DNA of 20,920 nt from Bacteroidaceae bacterium (GCA_900768625.1 CAAGDO010000055.1:1-20920), one strand, 5' to 3'; shown: positions 5,877 through 13,680, counted from the stretch's first letter. Notes: a model not told the origin generated them from the letters alone. Translations and numbers: made by a program.

Positions 5877-8009
5877 ATGAAAAAGTTTTTGATGACGCTG
5901 GCGCTGGGGGGCTTCGCTTTGGGAGCTTCTGCGCAGTATCAAGTTCAGAATTCGGATTTTGAACAGTGGGATGACGTTACCTATAATAAAATAACAGGAA
6001 AAGAGCCATCGCATTGGAATTCTTTTATTACGGGTACTGGAGGTTTGAAGGGTATGGCTTGTACTGTTTGTCAGTTAGAACAGAGCAAAGACGTACGTCC
6101 TGGTTCAAAGGGTTCTTGGTCTGCTAAAATTTCAGATCATGAGGTAAAGATACTCTGGTTTACTACTTATGCTCAAGGTAATATGACTACAGGTTGTATT
6201 AATATGGGTAATGCCAATGCAGGTAATTCTGGTGAAAGTGCAGAAACTAACATTAAAAACCGTGGAAAGGAAACAGCAACAAAAGGAACAGGAAACTACA
6301 ATTATACCGAGACGGCAAATGATGATTTTAACCAAAGGTTTGTAGGCTTACCTGATGCGATGCGTGTATGGGTGAAATTTGTTTCTTCTAAATCTGACTT
6401 TAGAGCAAAGGCAACAACTATTCTTCATACTTCGGGTTATTTCCAAGATCCAGAACCTACGAAAAAGGATTGTCCTGCAAAGGTGGTAGCAACTGCAAAG
6501 AATGAGAATATTGCGCCCAGTCAACAATGGCAGGAATTGACTATTCCGTTTGATTATTCGATGAAAGAAACTCGTCCTTCTTACGCATTGGTCTCGTTCT
6601 CAACCAATAAGGAACCAGGCACAGGAACAGGTAAGGACTACATGCTTATTGATGACTTGGAGTATATTTACTACCACAGTCTTATAGATCTTAAGTATGA
6701 TGGAAAGACGTTGGATGGATTCTCTGAGAATACACTGAATTACGATCTTTCTGGTGTGGTTTATGATGCCAACAAACTCTTACCGACAAAGAAAGGTGAG
6801 GGTGCGACGATTAAGAAGAGTTTCAATGAAGAAACTGGTGTTCTTACTATTGCTGTGAAAGGTGATGATCTTTCTAATAATCCCGCAAGCGTAACGACAT
6901 ATACTGTACAGTTTGCCAAGCCGGAGAATCAAGAAGTTGAATATACCAATGGCTTAAGCGTTAATGTCAATGGACAATGCACTGCACCTCAATCGACAAC
7001 TTATAAAGTCGTTACGAAGCCTAATGGAGATGTTTCTTTAGTGCTCAAGAACTTTATGTTGGGCACGGGCAATGAGGCGCAAGGCGTAGGAACTATTGTG
7101 CTTGATAAGGTGAAGGTTGATGGTAATCATTATACAGCCGATCAGGTTATCACAATTCAGGCAGGTGATGATCCTAATGTTGGCTTTTGGATGGGTACTA
7201 TTCTTGGAGAAGTCCCTGTCAAACTCGACGGTACGCTCCATGATGGTCGTTTGGATGCCACCATCGACATTGATATGTCAGCTACCCTCGGTCAGGTCAT
7301 CAAAGTAATCCTCGCCCACCTCTACGAAGCAACTCCCGCCAAGGCTCTCACCATCCCCGCCGACGGTTTGGGTAACGTCACCTTCAACCGCACCTTCTAT
7401 AAGGGTTGGAACACCTTCGTGGCTCCCTTCCCCGTCACCAAGGCTCAGCTCGGCTGTGAAAAGGTCAATGCTCTCGTTGAAATCTCCAATTCTTCTAGTT
7501 GGTTGAAGTTCGACGACGTAGCAGGCGAAACGCTCGAGGCTAACAAGCCCTACCTCCTCTACTATAGCGCTAACACACCTGAACCCGTAAAATTCTACTA
7601 TGGTGGCGAAGTCCGCAGCACGACGAGTGAAGTGAAGACTACCGTAACTGGTCAGGACGGCGCCAAGGTGAGCATGATGGGTAACTACACGCCCAATTTC
7701 ACTGGCGTGGTGGGCAACTACCTCCTTACTGACCGTTCAGGTAAGGATGAGATTGCAAAGGCTGGCGCTGGTTCTAAGGTGGATGCCACGAAGTGCTACT
7801 TCACGTTCGAAAACGTGGCTAATCCCGCAGCGCTCTCCGTGAAGTTCGGTGGCGACGTGACGGGCATGGGCAATGTAGTGGCCGAAGAAACGGCTCCCCG
7901 TGCCAACGGCGTATACAACCTCCAGGGTGTGAAGCTCTCCAACGGTTCCGTTGAAGGTCTGCCCGCAGGTCTCTACATCGTGAACGGACGTAAGGTGTTG
8001 GTGAAGTGA
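5877..8009 (+). CDS. PCMD plus calycin-like multidomain surface protein
   Basis: This is a 710-residue exported protein. In order: a signal peptide (1-19, cleavage after ASA); a PCMD-like domain at about 21-266 ('NSDFEQWDDV' start, 'ILHTSGYFQDPEP' middle, 'DYMLIDDLEYIYY' end); an Ig-like segment at about 267-355 ('GKTLDGFSENTLNYD...TTYTVQF'); one calycin-like repeat at about 359-480, matching the repeats of the preceding protein ('VSLVLKNF', 'GTIVLDKVKV', 'GTILGEVPV', 'IDIDMSATLGQVIKV'); a beta-rich module at about 485-675 ('FYKGWNTFVAPFPV'); and the tail 'GVYNLQGVKL...LPAGLYIVNGRKVLVK'. The start at 5877 gives the signal peptide. Base and codon use change within the gene near 7230: 5' part AT-rich (6181-6240: 22/60 GC), 3' part GC-rich (7381-7440: 34/60). 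This suggests a mosaic gene. It probably shares a transcript with 4288-5805. Confidence 0.8.
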   Translation: MKKFLMTLALGGFALGASAQYQVQNSDFEQWDDVTYNKITGKEPSHWNSFITGTGGLKGMACTVCQLEQSKDVRPGSKGSWSAKISDHEVKILWFTTYAQGNMTTGCINMGNANAGNSGESAETNIKNRGKETATKGTGNYNYTETANDDFNQRFVGLPDAMRVWVKFVSSKSDFRAKATTILHTSGYFQDPEPTKKDCPAKVVATAKNENIAPSQQWQELTIPFDYSMKETRPSYALVSFSTNKEPGTGTGKDYMLIDDLEYIYYHSLIDLKYDGKTLDGFSENTLNYDLSGVVYDANKLLPTKKGEGATIKKSFNEETGVLTIAVKGDDLSNNPASVTTYTVQFAKPENQEVEYTNGLSVNVNGQCTAPQSTTYKVVTKPNGDVSLVLKNFMLGTGNEAQGVGTIVLDKVKVDGNHYTADQVITIQAGDDPNVGFWMGTILGEVPVKLDGTLHDGRLDATIDIDMSATLGQVIKVILAHLYEATPAKALTIPADGLGNVTFNRTFYKGWNTFVAPFPVTKAQLGCEKVNALVEISNSSSWLKFDDVAGETLEANKPYLLYYSANTPEPVKFYYGGEVRSTTSEVKTTVTGQDGAKVSMMGNYTPNFTGVVGNYLLTDRSGKDEIAKAGAGSKVDATKCYFTFENVANPAALSVKFGGDVTGMGNVVAEETAPRANGVYNLQGVKLSNGSVEGLPAGLYIVNGRKVLVK

Positions 8010-8058
8010 TTTTCCCCGACAACTGATTCACCGTTATCCTAATCAACCAAAAGTCCAT

Positions 8059-8085
8059 TGCCCCATGCCTTCTGTGCATGGGGCA
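8059..8085 (+). terminator. Strong hairpin after the PCMD/calycin gene
   Basis: TGCCCCATGC (8059-8068) and GCATGGGGCA (8076-8085) form a perfect 10-bp stem with a 7-nt loop, 50 nt after the upstream stop and 29 nt before the next start. There is no T run. Its core (CCCCATGC/GCATGGGG) is the same as in the hairpin after the next small gene. Confidence 0.55.
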
Positions 8086-8113
8086 GCGGATCTAACCCAA
8101 CAACACAACTAAA

Positions 8114-8308
8114 ATGAAAACATATATTGCACCCTCTCTCACCACTTTGGAAATCAAAAGTGAGGGTATGCTCTGCACCTCTATTGTTCCGATAAATAAG
8201 GATGGATATACCGGCATCGACGGTAAAAGCGTAAACCGCGGCGGTTGGGACTGCAGCAACTGGATGCCCGCCGAAGAAACTGCTGAAGACAACAACAGCA
8301 AGAAATAA
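8114..8308 (+). CDS. Small 64-residue protein, unknown function
   Basis: The protein opens 'MKTYIAPSLTTLEIKSEGML', a pattern I associate with many short Bacteroidales proteins of unknown function (a 'TYI(A/S)P' start, a strand, then 'EGML'). It has no obvious signal peptide or membrane segment. It has two cysteines (20 and 46), a glycine-rich middle 'GYTGIDGKSVNRGGW' and an acidic C-terminal part 'AEETAEDNN'. The residues after 'EGML' could be a cargo region in a leader-plus-core arrangement, but no maturation enzyme is visible, so this is speculation. It lies 104 nt after the PCMD/calycin gene, between two hairpins of related sequence, the second a convincing terminator. That framing supports a real, separately expressed gene. 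Confidence 0.65.
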   Translation: MKTYIAPSLTTLEIKSEGMLCTSIVPINKDGYTGIDGKSVNRGGWDCSNWMPAEETAEDNNSKK

Positions 8309-8341
8309 ATCCCTCCTCCGTCTCTCAGACGAAGAAACAAG

Positions 8342-8389
8342 AATCCCCATGCAAAGCCCGCAAGGCCCTGCATGGGGATTTCTGTTTTT
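8342..8389 (+). terminator. Intrinsic terminator after the small gene
   Basis: AATCCCCATGCA (8342-8353) pairs perfectly with TGCATGGGGATT (8369-8380), followed by TCTGTTTTT (8381-8389). This closes the 1682-8308 gene run. Sequence between 8390 and 8447 shows nothing definable. Confidence 0.85.
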
Positions 8390-8447
8390 CCGCCGCGCTT
8401 CCTCCGTGGCAGTCGCAAACGCTTCACCTGAGCGTCTTTGGTAATGG

Positions 8448-8667
8448 TAAGTAGGTCTTCGAAATGAGTTTTACATTGAAAGTGCGTTATCGGGATGCAG
8501 CTGTTTCCTTCGAGCGAAGGTTTCTGTCCCCCGATAACGGGGGAACTGAAGGGGGTCATAGCGGGCTATGTGACTGAGAACGAGGGAAACAGATGCGCCC
8601 GAGAACGTGCTTTCAATGTGAAAATAATATCTTTTGATCGTATAAAATAATTTCGAAGACCTACTTA
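8448..8667 (+). repeat. MITE-like palindromic element, copy A
   Basis: The ends are an exact 18-bp inverted repeat (TAAGTAGGTCTTCGAAAT 8448-8465 and its complement at 8650-8667). A second inner inverted pair (8473-8488 and 8604-8619, 14/16) lies inside, and a small palindrome CATAGCGGGCTATG sits near 8558-8571. There is no coding capacity. The left 65 bp recur in inverted orientation at 10395-10459 with one mismatch. The size, terminal inverted repeats and lack of a gene fit a miniature inverted-repeat element; a target duplication is not evident. Confidence 0.65.
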
Positions 8668-8726
8668 TAACATATCTATCAGATATGAGGACTTGAAATT
8701 TTCTCAAAACACTTCTGTTTGACTAT
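8667..8726 (+). repeat. 60-bp direct repeat, left copy
   Basis: The segment ATAACATATCTATCAGATAT through GACTAT matches 16375-16434 at 58 of 60 positions. It directly abuts the end of MITE-like copy A. The pair brackets the polysaccharide-degradation genes. Confidence 0.8.
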
Positions 8727-8749
8727 AGAAGAGATAAAACTTCAAATCA

Positions 8750-8780
8750 AATCTTCGTCAGAAAAGTTTTGACGACTTCA
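8750..8780 (+). repeat. 31-bp inverted repeat, left arm
   Basis: AATCTTCGTCAGAAAAGTTT continues to 8780 and is the reverse complement of 13361-13391 with a single mismatch. It lies 47 bp downstream of the stop codon of the beta-helix gene, while its partner lies 75 bp upstream of the lyase gene start, so the two enzyme genes are bracketed. Confidence 0.8.
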
Positions 8781-8827
8781 TGAGGACTTCTATACTAAAG
8801 AAAGATTCCGGTATGTTTCATCGTGGC

Positions 8828-10189
8828 TTATTGTTTGATGATGATGTCCTTGCCAATGCAGTGGTTTTCATCGTAGTCACGGAAGAAGTTGGGGCGCAGC
8901 TGTGCCGGGTCGCCCGTGAACCGGATGTTCTCGAAGGTGACGTGGTCGATACCGTTGCCGGGGGCACGGTTGTACTTGTCTCCGAAGATGACGGCCATGC
9001 CGATGAGGGCGCTGCTGTCAACGCGCTCCACGCGGATATTGCGGAAGCTGATGTCGCGAATCCAGTTTTTGTCACCGCAGGACAAGTTCAGGACGGCGTT
9101 TGTGCGGGCATAGAGAATGTCGCAGTCTTCAATGTTGACTTTGCGCAGCGTCTCGCCCACGTCGGAGCGGTCATCACCGTGCGTACCGATGTTCACGGGA
9201 TGTGCCACGTCGGCCCAGAGTGTGCTGCGGCGCACAAGGATATTTTTCGTGCCGCCCCAGTACCACCAACGGTGGTTGTAAAGGGCGATGCAGTCGTCTG
9301 AGGTGCGCAGGAAGCAGTCCTCGACGGTCACGTTGCGGCAGCACATCAGGTCGATGCCGTCGCTCCAGCTCATGGCGGAGAACGACTTCAAATGACGGAT
9401 GATGATGCCCTCCGACTGTCCGCCATAGACGGTATAGTGCTTGGGGTTTAGCACGGTGGGACCGTCAACGAGCACATTCTTCGAGAAGGTGATCTCGATG
9501 CCGCGCAGGGGATGGTCGATGATGCCGCGGCCGATAATGCGCACATTCTCTGCGTGGTCTACGATGAGACGCGCTTTGACCACGGCTCCCGGAGCCAGAT
9601 AGACGGTGCAGTTGCTCGGTATCTTGATTTCCTCGCCGGGCAAGTCCTTCGGTTGGTGGATGCCGGGGGCGAAATAGATCAGGCGTGCACCTTTCACGAA
9701 AACGTCCTGGGCATTCTTGCCTTGCCAGATAATGGCATTCTTTGACAAGTCAGGCTTTTCAGAGAAAAGCGGATTGGCAAACAGATGCAGATTATGCGCC
9801 TGGTCGCCATCAAATTCTATGCTCAGGCACTTGGGCTGTTGCAATGTGAATTCCACCGTATGTGAATCCACCTGCTGCGCCTTGATCCCATTTGACTGAG
9901 GGCGGACAAGGACGGAGGAGTAGGGTTTTTTGTTTACCACCCTAACCTCCACCGGCTCGCCCATGTCGAACTCGGCAAACGATGCCTTGGAGCGGCTGGC
10001 GAGGTTCACCTGACAACTCAATACATCCAACGGTTGCCAGTCGCCATTGGCGGTTCGCACGCTCACCTCATAGTCGGCTGAACGTTCGATGGTCTTGTCC
10101 TCCGGCCAACGAGGGATACTTACTTGGGCGCGGGTTGCCGTCATTGCCAGACACAGTGACAGCAAGATAAGAAATAGTTTTTTATTCAT
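8828..10189 (-). CDS. GH28-like parallel beta-helix glycoside hydrolase, secreted
   Basis: This 453-residue protein has a signal peptide (1-21, MNKKLFLILLS...TRA). Residues about 30-140 form a beta-sandwich-like N-domain, and residues about 150-450 a right-handed beta-helix ('IPSNCTVYLAPGAVV', 'VRIIGRGIIDHP', 'IIIRHLKSFSAMSWSDGIDL'). The acidic residues fit the GH28/GH49/GH110-type arrangement: Asp277 and Asp280 in 'SDGID', Asp298-Asp299 in 'TSDDCIAL', and His337 in 'NIGTHGDD'. This makes a hydrolase more likely than a pectate lyase. Substrate cannot be read from sequence; galacturonan, galactan and dextran are options. The start at 10189 is chosen for the signal peptide; the upstream in-frame extension runs through MITE-like copy B. 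It follows the lyase gene in the same direction with a 267-bp gap and lacks the C-terminal tail of its neighbour. Confidence 0.75.
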   Translation of the reverse strand: MNKKLFLILLSLCLAMTATRAQVSIPRWPEDKTIERSADYEVSVRTANGDWQPLDVLSCQVNLASRSKASFAEFDMGEPVEVRVVNKKPYSSVLVRPQSNGIKAQQVDSHTVEFTLQQPKCLSIEFDGDQAHNLHLFANPLFSEKPDLSKNAIIWQGKNAQDVFVKGARLIYFAPGIHQPKDLPGEEIKIPSNCTVYLAPGAVVKARLIVDHAENVRIIGRGIIDHPLRGIEITFSKNVLVDGPTVLNPKHYTVYGGQSEGIIIRHLKSFSAMSWSDGIDLMCCRNVTVEDCFLRTSDDCIALYNHRWWYWGGTKNILVRRSTLWADVAHPVNIGTHGDDRSDVGETLRKVNIEDCDILYARTNAVLNLSCGDKNWIRDISFRNIRVERVDSSALIGMAVIFGDKYNRAPGNGIDHVTFENIRFTGDPAQLRPNFFRDYDENHCIGKDIIIKQ

Positions 10190-10320
10190 AGAGCTTGTAA
10201 ATAACAAATGTGTGGGAAGGAATGGTGATGTCCGAGACAGGACGGAGAGCGGGCTTGCCTCTGTGGCAGGTTGTACGGCATTGGGCGGGCCGATGGCGTT
10301 TCCGGCTGTCAGGACGATAC

Positions 10321-10459
10321 ACATTGAAAGTGCGTTGACGGGATGCAGCTGTTTCCTTCGTTCTCAGTCACATAGCCCGCTATGTTCCTTCCCCCGAAGA
10401 AAACAGCTGCATCCCGATAACGCACTTTCAATGTAAAACTCATTTCGAAGACCTACTTA
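10321..10459 (-). repeat. MITE-like palindromic element, copy B
   Basis: On the minus strand this reads like copy A: 10459 down to 10395 matches 8448-8512 at 64 of 65 positions, followed by the same CATAGCGGGCTATGTGACTG core. Its own two arms (10321-10360 and 10395-10434) are complementary at 37 of 40 positions, so it folds into a long hairpin. The outer 18-bp end is missing on the 10321 side. It overlaps the stop codon of the lyase gene and fills most of the gap between the two enzyme genes. Confidence 0.7.
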
Positions 10460-13285
10460 TTTGATGAATACCTTTTGGTCATTCACGATGTAAATCCCCT
10501 TTGTCGGTTGCTGTACCAGGTGTCCGCTCATGTCATATATAATCCCCTTTTCCATGGGAGAGGGGCAGACAGCGGTGCTTATTCCCGTTTCCGTCTCATT
10601 CACCTTGCGCCCATAGAACTGTACTTCGGCGACATTGCAGCTTCCATTGTCGGGGCCGATGTAGCGGAGGTAGCGGTAACGTCTGGTGGTGCCACTGGGG
10701 GCAGTCAGTTTGGTGAGAACGTTTTCTGCGGGAGCTTCGGGAACAGTGGCGATGGTGACAGCATCGGAGAAGTCGGCAGTGTGGGCGACTTGGAACTTGC
10801 CTCCTGTCATGCGGGAGGGATAGCCGGAGCGTGGGGCGAACCTGACATAGGCGACCTGCGCCGTGTGGCGTGTGCCGAGGTCGTAGCCCACCCAGTCGCC
10901 GGAGGCATTGGCAGCATCATAGAACGTATGGAGGTTGCCGTCGAGAGCGGCTTTGCCTGTGTTGGAGGAGTTGTTGCCATAGCTGCCGCTGGTGCCGATG
11001 ATGCTGCCGGTGATCTTCACCACTTTGTCAGTCGTCACTTCGCGTGTGACGCTGGCCTTGCTTTCACCTTTGACGTTTGAGGCGGTGACGTGGTAGGTGT
11101 ATGTGCCGGTCGTTGCTTCGGTGTCAACGTAACGGTTGGCGCGAGTGGTGGCGACGTGCGCACCATTCCGATAGATATTGAAGGAATCTGCATCAGCCAC
11201 TGAATTCCACGTGAGTGTTGCTTCATCAGTGTCGCTCCATACAGCGGTGAAGTTGATGGGGGCGGAGGGTTTGGCGGTTGGAGCAGCTATGCTGCCTTCG
11301 AGACGAACGTGATCGAAAATGGCGGTGTAGGCGGTCTTGACACTGCCGGAGCAGGAGGCCATGCCGACGTAGCAGGTCTTGGGCATCGGGACGGTGGCGG
11401 ATGTCAGCTGGTGCCATGTGATGTTGTCGCGGCTCAGGAAAGTGGTGAATCTGTTGCCCACGCGGCTGATGCGCATCCACAGCGGTGCACGACCGTAGTT
11501 GGTGCCATTGGTCCAGGAGGTGTTGCCGCCCGCCGAGGACCGGACGCAGGTGCGCAGCATTCTGTAGCCCTTCTCGCCGAGGGTGATGCCCACGCGCTGA
11601 GCCCCTGGCGCCAATGTGCCGCGCATCTGTATGCCCACCTTGTGAAAATCTTCGATGGTGGAGACGAGACGCACGGTCAACGTTGCATCGCCTGTCATTT
11701 TCTTGTAGAGAAAACCTTCGCTGTCGGCTGTACCGCCGATGTCCGTGCCTGCACCGCTGACGGTGAACGAGGTGTCCTGTGCCTCGACATAGCGTGCGCC
11801 ACCCAAACTTGTGCCGATGGCAGCGAAGTTCCATGAAGGGGGGAGTTCGTCTATGGGTTCCGGAACGGTTGCACTTGCAGCTCCACTCTGCTCACTCGTT
11901 CCTGCGCGATTGATGAGTTGCACCTTGTAATGATAGGTTTTTCCCGGCTCGACGTCTTCGTCCTTGTATTCGTTGTTGGTGTAGTAGTCCCACGTCTTTA
12001 GCAGCGAGAACGAGGCACCGTTGGTGGAGCGGTAGATCTTGAAGCCGCGGGCATCCTTCTGCACGGGGTGTCGCCACGAGAGGTTGATGCAGCCCACGCC
12101 CGCCTCGGCCTTCACCTCTTCGGGCTTCGCCGGTTTCTCGGTCATATAGGGCGACGATTCGGCATTGATGGTGAAGAGCAGCGTGCCGTGTTCACGGTTG
12201 TCGGGACGTGCCAGCCGAGCTGCGATGCCGAGGTAGGGGAAGTTCTCTGCTTCGTCCAGCTGCTTCACCTCTTTGTAGTGATGGTAGACGGCTTCGAAAA
12301 CACATGCGTCGGGTTGCAGACGGAAGCTGTTGTTGTGGGTGGAGATATAGTAGAAGGAGTAGCCGGTGGCGTTGTCCAAGCCGGAGCAATCCAACGGCTC
12401 AAAAGGCGTGTCGGTGTGTCCCGTGTTGTAGCGGCACCAGTATTCCATGCCCTTCAGCAGACGGTTGTCGCCCTCTCCGAACATGTCGTCGCCCTGGTTC
12501 CATGCCACGAGACAAGCCTGTGCGATGTCGCACAGCGTCAGTCCGCCGTGTACGTTGTCGCGCCCCATTTCGCGCATCTGTCCACTTGGTTCTATGCTGC
12601 CTCCGTACATCGTGCCCCAGTGATCGGTGTTCATCATCAGGTCATAGCCTTCCTGATACATCGCCTCGTCATCCAACAGCACACCGCCTGCCAGCACGGC
12701 CAAAGCGCAGGGTGTGTACCACGACGGGTGTGCATCCTGATATGTGCAGAACTTCCGGCAGGCTGGCACCATGATGGTGCGTACTTTTTCCAGGAACGTG
12801 TTGCGGTCTGTCTCTGCCCACCCTTCATAGAAGCCATCCTTCGTGCGTAGCAGTTCGGCTGCCACGATGAAGGCGCGGCAGGGATACTGATAGAGTTCTG
12901 CAGAAGCTGTTTCCAGCTTGTTGCCCCACGCCGTGAGTATCCTGGCAGCACAGTTGGCGTAGGCCTCCTTGCCCGTCACGTGCCATTCGATGGCATTCAG
13001 CATCGCGGCATATGCATCTGCTGCTGCCCGTTGCCGGTTGCCATTGCTGCCGCCGATCTCCGTGGCGGCCTTGGCGGTATAACTGCTCTTTGCGCAAGTT
13101 TCAGCCTGCAACGCCTTCCAGCACGACTTCCACGGCTCATCATCCGCCTCCACATGTGCCTTGATACGGTCGAGGTCTGTCTGCGAAAGGATGCTGCCGG
13201 GGTGATTGAACGTCCGTTGGGCTCCAATGCTCAATGTGAAGACAGTGAGCAACAGAATGAAAAGGGAAAAACGTTTGGTCTTCAT
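10457..13285 (-). CDS. Secreted multidomain alginate-lyase-like polysaccharide lyase
   Basis: This is a 942-residue protein. Signal peptide 1-22. Residues about 25-375 resemble the alginate_lyase superfamily (alpha/alpha toroid, as in PL5/PL38): 'HPGSILSQTDLDRIKAHV', 'HPSWYTPCALAVLAGG', and the typical 'SGQMREMGRDNVHGGL' (234-249) that carries likely substrate-binding residues. Then come fibronectin type III at about 385-475, a concanavalin-like module at about 485-665 ('GFLYKKMTGDATLTVRL...VGIQMRG'), a second fibronectin type III at about 672-752, an F5/8 C (CBM32-like) domain at about 755-892 ending 'CNVAEVQFYGRK', and the tail 'IYDMSGHLV...TKGIYIVNDQKVFIK'. It probably cleaves a uronate polysaccharide by beta-elimination; alginate itself is only one candidate. 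The start codon at 13285 gives the signal peptide. It is divergent from the AraC-type regulator, its likely controller. The stop codon lies in the MITE-like repeat. Confidence 0.8.
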   Translation of the reverse strand: MKTKRFSLFILLLTVFTLSIGAQRTFNHPGSILSQTDLDRIKAHVEADDEPWKSCWKALQAETCAKSSYTAKAATEIGGSNGNRQRAAADAYAAMLNAIEWHVTGKEAYANCAARILTAWGNKLETASAELYQYPCRAFIVAAELLRTKDGFYEGWAETDRNTFLEKVRTIMVPACRKFCTYQDAHPSWYTPCALAVLAGGVLLDDEAMYQEGYDLMMNTDHWGTMYGGSIEPSGQMREMGRDNVHGGLTLCDIAQACLVAWNQGDDMFGEGDNRLLKGMEYWCRYNTGHTDTPFEPLDCSGLDNATGYSFYYISTHNNSFRLQPDACVFEAVYHHYKEVKQLDEAENFPYLGIAARLARPDNREHGTLLFTINAESSPYMTEKPAKPEEVKAEAGVGCINLSWRHPVQKDARGFKIYRSTNGASFSLLKTWDYYTNNEYKDEDVEPGKTYHYKVQLINRAGTSEQSGAASATVPEPIDELPPSWNFAAIGTSLGGARYVEAQDTSFTVSGAGTDIGGTADSEGFLYKKMTGDATLTVRLVSTIEDFHKVGIQMRGTLAPGAQRVGITLGEKGYRMLRTCVRSSAGGNTSWTNGTNYGRAPLWMRISRVGNRFTTFLSRDNITWHQLTSATVPMPKTCYVGMASCSGSVKTAYTAIFDHVRLEGSIAAPTAKPSAPINFTAVWSDTDEATLTWNSVADADSFNIYRNGAHVATTRANRYVDTEATTGTYTYHVTASNVKGESKASVTREVTTDKVVKITGSIIGTSGSYGNNSSNTGKAALDGNLHTFYDAANASGDWVGYDLGTRHTAQVAYVRFAPRSGYPSRMTGGKFQVAHTADFSDAVTIATVPEAPAENVLTKLTAPSGTTRRYRYLRYIGPDNGSCNVAEVQFYGRKVNETETGISTAVCPSPMEKGIIYDMSGHLVQQPTKGIYIVNDQKVFIK

Positions 13286-13360
13286 TGTTTGATGCGTTTG
13301 TTGTTGGGTCGTACAGTTCCATGTTCCACTTTTCAGTACCTCTTTATGGTTTCAAAGCAT

Positions 13361-13391
13361 TGAAGTCGTCCAAACTTTTCTGACGAAGATT
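13361..13391 (-). repeat. 31-bp inverted repeat, right arm
   Basis: This is the partner of 8750-8780 (30/31 when reverse-complemented). Similarity continues weakly into the flank (about 13392-13402) with one gap. It also contains the left end of the 13385-13426 palindrome. Confidence 0.8.
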
Positions 13392-13498
13392 CATTTGGAG
13401 CTTGAGCTCTTCCAAATTCAATCTTCACCTTTCTTTTTGGCCGTTTTTGGACCTTTCATCGGTCGTGTGGCTCGCTACACTCCCTCTTCAAGGTCCAA
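13385..13498 (-). promoter_or_regulatory. Structured leader region upstream of the lyase gene
   Basis: There are two nested inverted repeats. First, GAAGATT (13385-13391) pairs with AATCTTC (13420-13426), enclosing ATTTGGA/TCCAAAT and GCT/AGC, an imperfect stem of about 18 bp. Second, TTGGACCTT (13447-13455) pairs with AAGGTCCAA (13490-13498) with an inner GTGT/ACAC. If transcription starts near 13680, these would form large hairpins in the 5' leader. They could alternatively be regulator binding sites. Confidence 0.45.
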
Positions 13499-13680
13499 GG
13501 ATGCCTCAAAAATAAAGGCAAATCTTGAATTTCATGAAAGTTCAGACGACTTCTATGATGGAGGGTGAAGCTGTTTGTCGCATAGACTCTGATTTTCATG
13601 AGATTGGACAACGCATGGGCTTCTTCCTGACTTGAAAATTGGAACATCAAACTGGATACCCCAGTTCGTTATGTTCGCTG

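Noticed and set aside
8780..9301. Plus-strand reading frame of 173 codons opposite the beta-helix gene
   Set aside because: It lies antisense inside the well-supported 8828-10189 gene, and its valine/alanine-rich product shows no family motifs.
10190..10324. N-terminal extension of the beta-helix protein to 10324
   Set aside because: The extra 45 residues run into the MITE-like element and would bury the clear signal peptide starting at 10189.
12068..12850. Plus-strand reading frame of 260 codons opposite the lyase gene
   Set aside because: It is fully antisense to a gene with clear domains; composition and lack of motifs mark it as a shadow frame.
13456..13650. Minus-strand frame of 64 codons upstream of the lyase gene
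   Set aside because: It crosses a strong inverted repeat, has no signal or motif, and is better explained as leader or regulatory DNA.
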